DNA from: Cornus controversa
Taxonomy: Eukaryota; Streptophyta; Magnoliopsida; Cornales; Cornaceae
Direction: 5' to 3'
Assembly (NCBI GenBank): GCA_026545225.1
Contig: CM048845.1
Location: 86,083,033 to 86,147,032 of the forward strand
Length of the DNA stretch: 64,000 nucleotides
Shown: positions 1 to 9,469 of the stretch, piece by piece
How positions within the stretch are numbered: the stretch's first letter is position 1
Layout: each line of letters opens with the position of its first letter
Notes under the pieces: generated by a model
Told to the model about the DNA's origin: nothing
The model's input: the letters and a program-made list of their open reading frames with translations, nothing else
The model's database searches: none
Translations under genes and position numbers: made by a program

Positions 1-100
1 TGAAGCCACCAAAATGACCATTTATCTAGGCCGTCATACGGCTACAACCACATTTTCTTATTACAAATGAACACAAATTAAAGATAAGCCAAAGATGTCA

Positions 101-101
<1 letters not shown>

Positions 102-174
<73 letters not shown>
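102..174. repeat. (AT)n-(GT)n compound microsatellite
   Basis: About 22 AT repeats run directly into about 14 GT repeats. The tract lies just downstream of the VOC gene stop codon (the gene is on the minus strand), so it falls in its 3' untranslated or flanking region. Open frames through it are simple-repeat artefacts. Confidence 0.95.
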
Positions 175-176
<2 letters not shown>

Positions 177-208
177 AATTTCATGCGCGCCATTGCATCC
201 AATGCCCC

Positions 209-2059
209 CTAAGGCAGAACAACTCGCCTCTGTTGTTGATGCTGCAACATCTGCAGTTTCACTTGTGAGCACGACGGAGCCATCTCTCCGGTCAGTGGAA
301 CAACCGGCAGGTTCTCACAGTTGCATACCTCAATCATGAAGCCATCCGGATCATGGAAGAACAGCTGATCCACGTATATTCCGCCCTCCTCCACCCGTCG
401 CCGCACGTACTCCATCTCCATTTCCTTCAGCTTCCTCTCCACTGCAGCCATGCTCTCACACTGCCCAGAATATATATATATATATATATAGACACATTAC
501 GAACATTAGTGACATGCTTTACAAAATATCCCCACCACAAGTGCCTCTGAATTTATCATCCATGTGCAGAGATTCAGTTTTTCTTTTGGTCCAAGTGCAT
601 CCATTTAATTCAAGAACCATGCTCGCCACGTGTCCCCTCAGTCAACCTGTCAGATTCTTGATTACCATTGACACGTAGTGTCACGGGCCTAGATTAGCAA
701 ACCCGTCTAACACGTAGGTTCCACATCGGTGAGTTGATAAATACTCTCAAATAGATTTTAAATGAATAGGATAGGCCAGCCATTCCCGCTGGCCTATTAG
801 ATCTGAATATTATTTTTCTTAATTCAATGTCACATTAGAAGCTCTTTATTATGGGTATGAAACACACATGCATACAAAGAGCATTGGAAATTTTAAAGTC
901 CCTTGGTTCTCATAAAGTTCTAATTTATTTAACCACCGACATGTTTTCTAAAAACTATTTAAGTTATGTTTGGGAACACTCGATCCGCATCTTGAAATTG
1001 AAATTAAAAGAAATTTAGTTCAAGTATGGCCTCAAATGCAACATTATTTCTTCTCTTAATATTTTACATATTTTAACAAATGTAAGAACGTCTTTTTGTA
1101 TATATATAACTTACCTATAAAAAAAAATTTGTTTTAGTTTTCCTGTGCATATTATTGCTAGATGCCTTCTGTAAAATTTAGACAGACTTGAGGAAAGAAC
1201 ACCTTAAATATTTCATAAAAATTTGAGAAATATATCTCTATTAAAGAACCTTTAAATATATCTCTTCTTTCTTTATCTCTGTTATATAGAAAATCATTTT
1301 TTTTTGGTCTTTACTGGGTCTTGGTGTTTGCTGGCTGTTTTTTTTCTACTGCTCAGAGCATTAGGTACCAACCACTTGCATATCACATTAACAGTAGATG
1401 GTGCAATTTTCCCTTATATATGTATGGGCATGCATGTTTATATATATATATATATATATATATAAGATCATCCACCATATATAATTACAACATTTCAATA
1501 TTAAAATCAGAAAATTAAGGAACTATATATAAGCTTTGAATAAACATTAAGATAATCAGATATGCGAATTTAAATAATTTACCTGGAAAGAAATGTGATT
1601 GTCCTTGGGATCGATTTCACTTTTCTTTGGCATTTTTTCTGGGTCCTCTGATTGCAACAGATGTATTCCAATTCCATAGCTAAATAGCCTACACACACCA
1701 CCACAAAATTAACACAGGCCACACAATCTCAGCAAGAAAATTAAACCAGCAATACAAAATTTTCCCTGGAAAAGGACAGAAAAGCATAGTTTGAATTTTT
1801 TTTCTTTCTTTTGTATGTGTGTTTCCAATCCATTATCCTAAGTGATTTTTCAATCTTCGAAATGGGTTTTTTTATTTTTATTTTAAATTTTTCTATGAAC
1901 TTACCATGCTCCATCGAAATCAAATGAACCAGGCCTCCTCACTGGGACAAACCCAAGAACATTCTGGTAGAAATCAATGGATTTCTCAACTGATCTACAC
2001 ACGATTGAGATGTGGTTCAAAGAAGTCAGGTGCAAAGGGTTTCCCATGCTTTCCTTCAT
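209..2059 (-). CDS. VOC superfamily (glyoxalase I-like) protein, 170 aa, 3 exons
   Basis: Spliced gene with exons 2059-1905, 1688-1583 and 460-209, all with GT/AG borders and matching phases; the sum is 513 nt including the TAG stop. The protein is one compact VOC (glyoxalase/bleomycin-resistance/dioxygenase) domain. Residues 14-40 (LNHISIVCRSVEKSIDFYQN...) give the first beta-alpha unit, DNHISF lies near residue 83, and FFHDPDGFMIEVC lies at 122-133. His16, His83 and Glu131 sit where VOC metal ligands are expected. Its size and wording match the short plant glyoxalase-I-like group (Arabidopsis GLYI4/GLYI7 type), about 170 aa, not the two-domain or longer canonical lactoylglutathione lyases. 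Methylglyoxal detoxification is therefore only inferred. The first ATG (MKESMGNP) is taken as the start; Met5 is an alternative. The C-terminal tail is Gln/His-rich. Intron 2 (461-1582) carries a copy of the gene's own promoter segment. Confidence 0.9.
618..753. repeat. Promoter-segment copy inside VOC intron 2
   Basis: This 136-bp stretch matches 2292-2388, upstream of the same gene, at about 94 of 97 positions and in the same orientation, including the G-box CACGTG (627-632). The intron copy has 39 extra bases lying between two CACGTAG heptamers; the promoter copy has a single CACGTAG at that point. The match stops abruptly on both sides. Both could instead be copies of one short mobile element. 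Confidence 0.85.
1437..1464. repeat. AT microsatellite in VOC intron 2
   Basis: Simple alternating TA tract of about 28 bp inside the long second intron of the VOC gene. No other structure is attached to it. Confidence 0.9.
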
Positions 2060-2265
2060 TTTCTCAAGAAAATTTTCAAGACTATATCAGCAAGAACTGA
2101 TCAAAGACCAACAACGGGGAGGACTTGGCAAATGGAATATGACCAAAGCATGGAGGAGCGAGAAATTAGAGAGAGAGAATTGTGTATTTTCGGAGATTGA
2201 AGAGAGAGAGAGAGTCTTTGCGCTTGTCAGGATACTTCATGGGATTGTAGACAGGCAAGAGTTGG

Positions 2266-2274
2266 CTCTATATA
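2266..2274 (-). promoter_or_regulatory. TATA box of the VOC gene
   Basis: On the minus strand this reads CTATATAGA, about 210 bp upstream of the VOC start codon. GA-rich repeats at 2165-2215 would then lie in the 5' leader. A plausible core promoter from sequence only. Confidence 0.55.
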
Positions 2275-2291
2275 GAGACGTGAAGGCTCTT

Positions 2292-2388
2292 CATGCTCGC
2301 CACGTGTCCCCTCAGTCAACCTGGCAGATTTTTGATTACCATTGACACGTAGGTTCCACATCGGTGACTTGATAAATACTCTCAAATA
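2292..2388 (-). promoter_or_regulatory. VOC upstream segment with G-box
   Basis: Contains the palindromic G-box CACGTG at 2301-2306, about 30 bp upstream of the putative TATA box. G-boxes bind bZIP and bHLH factors and are common in stress- and light-responsive plant promoters. The whole segment recurs in intron 2 of the gene at 618-753. Confidence 0.5.
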
Positions 2389-2399
2389 TATTATATTTG

Positions 2400-3252
2400 G
2401 ACTTTTAAACACAAGAATGATTGAATTCAGGCTAAATAAGAAAGTTGATATTTACCAACTTTCTTTAAAAGCTCTTTTTAAATTTTGAAGTTTTTCATCT
2501 TACCAATTTAAACATTTTTGGAAAAGACTTTTAAAATCGTTTTTCAAAAGTTTATTCAAATAAGGCGAGTCTTCATAATTTTTGAATCCAAGCAGCTCTT
2601 TATTTATTTAAATTATTTTATAACACTAGTTCCGTTATGTTAAGTATGCTAATAGCCTACTTTGTGCACCTTACCGGATATATATATATATATATACACA
2701 CATATATTAGTGTATATTGGTGTTCACGATATTATCATATATTTGCAACCGTAATCGTTAAATAAAATAATTTTAAATTGTAGATAGTAAAAGATATTTT
2801 AAATCACAAGATTGATTTTTTAACTAGTTTTGACTGTGAAATTGAATTTTTTATTTTTATTATACCAAATTTGTATATTTTATACATATATGTTTTGTGC
2901 ATTTGCGATTGGGTGGCATAAAAGTAGGAGTGTGGCAACTCGGCAATGGATGTTGTGACAAAGGAAAATGGATCCATTGTTAACAAATTACAGAAAAAAT
3001 TGAATATTAATTTTGATTGAAGTGGCTCGCAGCTATTAATAATTTCTCGTGAGAAGTCTATTAAACTCTTCTTGATTGTCACAGCCTAAACTTTTTGTTA
3101 GAAAGTTTTTAATGTTGAATAATAATTTAGAGATTTTGCTGATTTTGATTTTAAAAAGCTCTCCAAATTCTGTAAGGATAAAAAAAATAAATTAATAGTC
3201 AAAAAATTATGAAAAATAGAGTAGAAGTGTTGTATTAGGCAAGATGGATGGC
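2400..3252. other. AT-rich intergenic spacer
   Basis: No exon-like stretch, RNA gene or clear element was recognised. A short AT microsatellite lies at about 2680-2697. Confidence 0.6.
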
Positions 3253-3601
3253 TGTAATGAGTCAAAAGCTTACCCTCTACCCAAAAGATTAAGTTATTAG
3301 ATAGTGCTGCATACCCCCTTATATGTCCAAGTCTTTCCTCATCCGAATCCGATGTGGGACAAAGTTAGCCCCTCTAACATTCTTCCTCACCCAAACTCGC
3401 AACGCCCTCGTTGCAGTCGAGCAGGCTTGACGTGACACCAAACCAAAGAATGATTTTGGCTCTGATACCAAATGTAACAGGTCGGGCACTTGCCTTCTAT
3501 CCAAAAGTCTAAATTATTAAATAGTGCTGCATATTCACCCTTATATATCCAAATCTTTTTCCATCCGAATTCGATGCGAAACAAAATTAACCTCTCTAAC
3601 A
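3253..3601 (-). mobile_element. TRIM retrotransposon fossil, LTR-internal-LTR
   Basis: Two direct LTRs of about 127-129 bp (3253-3379 and 3473-3601) flank a 93-bp internal part. Read on the minus strand each LTR runs TGTTAGAG...TTACA and the first is followed by TTTGGTATCAGAGCC, the classic initiator-Met tRNA primer-binding site. Flanks ATGGC/ATGGT form a near-match 5-bp target duplication. It has no coding capacity, as expected of a terminal-repeat retrotransposon in miniature. Structurally whole but diverged between LTRs, so not recent. Related remnants lie at 12914-13288 and near 62084. Confidence 0.88.
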
Positions 3602-5133
3602 ATGGTCTATAATAACCACATAGGTGAAATTATTTCCATCACATCGGTTTGATTATTTTTGAAAAGAAAAAGAATTAAGGGACACAAACTTGCCCAAAAA
3701 AAAAGGGTGAGTGGATCACAAAGTTAGAGTGAGTAGATTGTACTTGCCAAAAAAAAAAAGGTTGAGTAGATTGTGGTAATGAACTAATAAATTTTAAATT
3801 AAAGGGTTACATCCTAGCTAAGAGACAACTGGGGTTGTTCGGGAATGCTTTATTAAAATAAATAACGAGAAAAGAAAGAGGAAACATGATTATATATATA
3901 TATATATATAATTCTTATTTTACCTTTTATCACTCACAAAATTAAACAAACATTTTGTTTTTTTTATCTGTCATATTCTAATCTCCTAAGTAATCCAAAA
4001 AGAAAGAAAAAACAATTGTTTTATTGAAATTAAACTACCAAATAAGACACAATTTATCAATCCCACCATATCTTATTTGGATTTTCAATTTTTTTATCAT
4101 TTACTCAACAAAGAGTGATCAACATTATATATATATATATATATTTTTTCTTTTCTTTTTAACTAATATTATTCTCTTATTTATTTCCTTCCTAATTAAC
4201 CAAACGAAGTCTCAGTGAGTGGGCCACCATATAGCAAAAAGTAAGGGAGAAAGATTGGACACGCCACTTCAAACAATAGTTTTGCGTTGAGCAAAATGTG
4301 AAGGGAGTGATAGTTGTCTAAATAAATTTATATTGAGAGGTTGGGTTGTGATTAAGACATGCCAAAGTAGACAGACATTTACAAGTCAAAATAATGGCAA
4401 ATTAACCTCAAAATCATCCTTTCTTGGTTTTCTCAAGTAATCACTTGGGTAAGTAATACAAGGCACACTAGTAATGATAGGTTGATCTAATGATATATGG
4501 TACACAATCTAAAACATTCTTAATCATGAATTATCACTGTACGCAGTGTATTTGAAAAAATTAAAACTTTTTATCTTTCATTTTAAAAGGAGAAAAATAT
4601 TATTAGACGGTGATGGATGGTAAGTTATAGAAACTATAATATCGATTTCAAAACTTTTAATTTAATTCTTTATTTTTTTTTACTTGAAACAAAATAGGAT
4701 TTATACCTAAAATTTTAGTTAAAATTCATAACGAAACCTTGAGATTAATCAAATATATAAAAGTTATTTTCCATGAAATTGGAGACTTAAAATTAAAATT
4801 ATTAATCCGAGAACGGACCCAAAGAGAAACCATGACTTAAATGTTTTAGAATTGAAGATATATATTAATGGAAAACATATAAAACTATACAAGTAGTTGT
4901 ATAACTTTTTTAATGTATCATTTCAAAAGAGAGTGAAAACAATAATACTTATATAAATGTTTCGGCCAACAGTGCACGCATGCATGGTGTGTCTTTTAGA
5001 CGGTGAGCGTCCGCCGAGTATGACAAACACAAGAAAGTAGTGCCAAAACCGACCACCATGACCTCTCTTCTATGAGATTGATACCGACAAATATTAATAA
5101 GATATGATCATCACTGTCATGTCATTTTCAAAG

Positions 5134-5197
<64 letters not shown>

Positions 5198-6625
5198 CTA
5201 TTTTGTAACCTGCATTAGTAATTTACTTTTTAGGCTATACTAATTCTCTCTATGTATCAAGTAATTTGAAAAAAAAAACTCTCGTCACTTAGCAGCAAGT
5301 GTGAAACATGAAGTTATTTTGGATTTATTTGGTTTAGTTTTTTAAAAATATTTTTCAAAAATTTTGAAAATAGAAAATTGTTTTTAGAAAAATATAAATT
5401 ACTGTTATTTAGAAAAAAGTTTTTTTAATTGAATTTTTGAAAAATGTCGACCAAATAAATTTTTTTATAATTTTTTAATTTTCAATTCCCTGACAATAAA
5501 AAATTATTTAAAAAAAACTGAACTAAACTTGCACTTTATTTTAGGTGTCTTCCACTAATTATTTATTTACTATTATACTTGTTACACCAATATTGCTCGA
5601 GTTTGATTAGATATGTGGAATCAACTTGCATTGATTCCCACTACCTGAAAGAATTGTTAGTCATATATGCTATAATCATCTAAATTGGATTTTATGCATC
5701 GAGGCCGCATCCACTAAATAGGGTCATGCACACCACCAATAATCAATCATGGTGATTGCACCACCTTCCCACCTAATGATGCAATCACCATTCTTAGCGG
5801 TGCAGGAGATCCTCTTCAATTTTGGAGAGGATCAAAGCTCTCATCTTGCGATTAGTTTCAGACACGTTATCATCTCATTCGATTTTATCATTTATAAATT
5901 TAGTTTTGAAAAAAAAAAAATTTAATAAGATGATGACATGAATAAAGTTGGATCACATAATTGAAGTTTGTGGGATCCAAGATAGTGAGTTTTTATCAAA
6001 GATATTGCTTTATCTTGTTATGATTGAAATGAATATGGATAGACTATAATTGTGGCAAGTGGAAATTTTAGGATGAGAAAGAGAGCAAAAAACCATCCTA
6101 TTTAGAGCTCAACTTGATAATAAATTATAAAAACATATACCAATAATTTCATAATTATTTTGATTTGTCTATAGGGTCAAATTTCTTCCCTTTTCACAAT
6201 TGTATTTTGATTTGTTTACAAGGTTAAATTTCTTTCATTTTTCACAGTTGTACAATCTAATCTTGGAATGATCGATTAAAAATGAGGATTATTTTTTAAT
6301 AATGCTATCAAAAGGACCTTGTCAAGAGTCATCACATCTCCATATTTAAATACATAATTGAAATAATTTTTGAGATATGCAACAAACCAAATGAAGCATT
6401 TAATTTCTTGTCATGTCCATTAGAGAGTTTGTTGACAGCATTATCCTATTTTTCTTACTATAACTTGTCTGCTGTTACTAACTCATCCTTGTCAACATGC
6501 ACTGCAGATTAGTTTGTTCACAGCATGAATTGTAGGCGGTGACATAATTACAAACGTATAAAGTAAAAGATAAGGACCTAATGTGCTTTTCTCTACTACT
6601 ACTACTAGTCTATAAAGCAAAAACA
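3602..6625. other. AT-rich intergenic spacer with microsatellites
   Basis: About 3 kb without a recognisable gene. It holds AT microsatellites near 3892-3911, 4125-4143 and a long one at 5135-5192, plus A/T homopolymer runs. I saw no conserved protein segment on either strand. Confidence 0.6.
5135..5192. repeat. Long AT microsatellite
   Basis: About 29 uninterrupted TA repeats, one of the longest pure dinucleotide tracts in the window. Confidence 0.95.
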
Positions 6626-6631
6626 TTTCGT

Positions 6632-7412
6632 ATAGGAGTGTTGTGCCCGTGTCGGACATTCGGATACTTCTCGAACACTTGTCGGACACTCCTTAGAAGT
6701 GTTATAAAAGTTTTTTTTTTAGGACACGGCGGGGACACGACAAGGACACGCTGGGGACACGGCAAGGACACGCGAGGGACAAAACGGGGTACATTTTGTA
6801 ATTTTTAAAAGTACAAAAAAATCCCTTAACTTTTCTAAAGTTACAAAAAAAAATGAACTATTTTTTTGAGCATTTCAGCCCCTCATCTTCTAAAAGTTGA
6901 CATATTGACCCCTTGAAATAAATATAATGACATATATACCATTTAATATGACTATTATGCCCTTTTCTATATAAATATAGTATTTTCTAAAATAAAAAAT
7001 TTTAAAAATAAAAAATAGTTAGATAAAATTCCTAAATAATAAATTTAGAAACAAAAAAAAAAAAAAAAAGCCAATAGAACTTTATTTAACATAAAGTCAT
7101 GTTGGTTTACTTGGTATTTTGTATTTAAATTTATTTGTTTGTTATTAGAAAAATGAGTAATATGCAAGATTCTAGTAGTGGGTTTGAATATAATGAACAT
7201 CCTTTTTGAAAATACATTAATTGTTTGATAATAAATTGAAGTATTTGTGTGATTTATTATTTTTTTATTGTTAGATTTATGGTATTGTGGATATTGGTTA
7301 ACTTGTTGAATATATATTAATACATTATTTCATAACCGTATCCCTGCCGTGTCGTGTCCTATTTTTTTGAAATTTGCCGTATCGTTGTGTCGTACCTGTG
7401 TCCATGCTTCTT
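6632..7412. mobile_element. Probable non-autonomous DNA transposon with GTGTC-rich ends
   Basis: The left end (6632-6800) is packed with motifs such as GTGTCGGACA and GGACACGGCGGGGACACG. The right end (7330-7412) carries the inverted complement (TGCCGTGTCGTGTCC, CGTACCTGTGTCC). The middle is AT-rich and non-coding. Opposed GTGTCC-rich ends of this kind recur in many plant genomes as a DNA-transposon family. I could not fix the termini or a target duplication, so the superfamily is left open. Confidence 0.5.
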
Positions 7413-8048
7413 AACTACAGTCTACTACACACACAATAGCCAAGCTGGAAGGTGAAAATTTGCTATGTTGGAGTCCATACCTTGCTCAACAAAGAGTGAA
7501 GCCACTTGAGTGAAAACAACCGAGTATATGAAGCATAGAGAAATAGGTAGCATTCTTATAATACCTTTGGTTGCCTCAACTTGAGTGAGAGTGCAAACCC
7601 TCCATGGGGCCTAACTTATCTTCCTCTATCATTATTGTTGCCTTGTCTAAACACCTAACCATGTCCAAGCAACATAAAAATTGTAATCAATGAAGTTGTC
7701 TAAATAAGATCATGGCAGTAAAATATAAAATGTAGTAATTAATAGAACTCTCTCTTTCTTTCTCTCTCTCTCTATATATATATATAATTTTTTTTTCCTG
7801 AGATAAGCACACAAAATTATGGCTAATGAGTTTTTTAGACATTCTGTCAGATATCTTTATTTTATACACTTATAGGCATCCAGACTCACTCATACACTCA
7901 CTCAAGAAACAAACACACACGGAAGTAATGTGTGTGTGTTGAACTTGAATATCAGTGTATGAGCTCTACACCCTATGTTCCTCTTAAAAACCCATTCTCT
8001 TTCATTCTCACCATACACTCTGGTTATTGGAAGGGAACATATTTGATT
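7413..8048. other. Intergenic spacer
   Basis: Unremarkable AT-rich sequence with a CT/AT microsatellite at about 7745-7786. No gene or RNA recognised. Confidence 0.55.
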
Positions 8049-8850
8049 TGTAAAGACCTTGGTTGTGTGGAAGAGGTGTGTTTGTCCCATCTTGTCCCCA
8101 AGGGTGCCCAATCCCACATCGCCTAGGTGTGAAAAGAGGATGTGCTATATATGTGGTGTGCTCTCTCCAAATGGTATGAGGCCTTTTGGGGTAAAACCCA
8201 AGAGCAAAACTGTGCGGGTTGGGCCCAAAGCAGATAATATCATACCATGTGGTGGAGCGGGCTGTTACAGATGGTATTAGAGCCTGACCCAGCCAGAAGT
8301 GTGCCGACGAGGACGTCGGGCCTCCAAGGGGGGTGGATTGTAAAGACCTTGGTTGTGTGAAAGAGGTGTGTTTGTCCCCTCTTGTCCCCAAGGGTGCCCA
8401 ATCCCACATCGTCTGGGTGTGAAAAGAGTATGTGCTATATATGTGGTGTGCTCTCTCCAAATGATATGAGGCCTTTTGGGGTAAAAACCCAAGAGCAAAA
8501 CCGTGCGGGCTGGGCCTAAAGCGGACAATATCATACCATGTGGTGGAGCGGGCTGTTACAGATGGTATCAGAGCCTGACCCAGCCGGAAGTATGCCGACG
8601 AGGACGTCGAGCCTCCAAGGGGGTGGATTGTAAAGACCTTGGTTGTGTGGAAGAGGTGTATTTGTCCCCTCTTGTCTCCAAGAGTGCCCAATCCCACATC
8701 GCCTGGGTGTGGAAAGAGGATGTGCTATATATGTGGTGTGCTCTCTTCAAATGGTATGAGGCCTTTTGGGATAAAACCCAAGAGCAAAACCGTGCGGGCT
8801 AGGGCCCAAAACGGACAATATCATACCATGTGGTGGAGCGGGCTGTTACA
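8049..8850 (+). mobile_element. Tandem TRIM array: three LTRs, two internal parts
   Basis: Three direct repeats of 221-222 bp (8049-8269, 8339-8560, 8629-8850) each start TGTAAAGACC and end GGGCTGTTACA. They are separated by two nearly identical internal parts of about 68 bp. Each internal part opens with TGGTAT(T/C)AGAGCC, an initiator-Met tRNA primer-binding site, and closes with a purine tract (CCAAGGGGGTGGAT) before the next LTR. This is LTR-int-LTR-int-LTR, the tandem form known for TRIMs and explained by recombination between LTRs. The high similarity of the copies suggests modest age. Long frames across it are artefacts of the repeat. Confidence 0.9.
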
Positions 8851-9075
8851 GTTTGGTATTAGAGCCTAGGTTTGAGGAAAACCTGTTACTTATAATCACT
8901 GTTATCTAGAATTAAGAATATAAATGATCTTGATGTGACATTATAGTAACATGTTAAGTTACCTACTCCTTATACTACATCAGTAAGCGTTGCATGTGAA
9001 ATTAATCAATTTGATTTCTTATTGAAGGAAATGGCTAGAGGACGAAGGGGAGGGGCTAGAGGTAGAGGCTGATCA
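8851..9075 (+). mobile_element. Gypsy-like leader and gag-start remnant behind the third LTR
   Basis: The third LTR is followed not by the short TRIM internal part but by a different primer-binding site (TTTGGTATTAGAGCC), a roughly 165-bp leader and a short coding start at 9031 rich in Arg and Gly, as at the N-terminus of many plant Ty3/gypsy Gag proteins. Only the beginning remains; it is a broken fossil. It suggests the autonomous relative that may have mobilised the TRIMs. Confidence 0.5.
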
Positions 9076-9469
9076 GTAAAACACTATATCATCCCACAGT
9101 GTGTCCAAGAATCCTTGGTCTCAACATTAAATCATGTTTCACCAATGCACTCTATCGAACATCATAAACTCAGTCATACCACATTTAATCATATCCTTCG
9201 CTACATCTATTAAAAATTACTTATAAGTTATAGCATGCTTACGAAAATTGCACAACCCAAAATATTGCTCTGTTTTATACAATAACCAAAGCTAATTCAA
9301 ATAATTCAAAAATATTTGCAGGAAGAAAAATAATGAAAATCAACATACATGTATATGCAAACCATATCATACATAAACCAAAAAATTATGTGTATGTGTG
9401 ACATATCACAGTTATTCCGTTCAAAATTGACAATTTTGATGGAAACAAACTCAACCAGCACAATACTGA
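9076..9469. other. Spacer between gypsy remnant and tandem array
   Basis: AT-rich sequence with no recognisable gene or repeat structure. Confidence 0.5.

Noticed and set aside
8008-8697. Open frame of 229 codons on the minus strand
   Set aside because: It runs across the tandem TRIM LTRs; its repeated peptide simply mirrors the repeated DNA.
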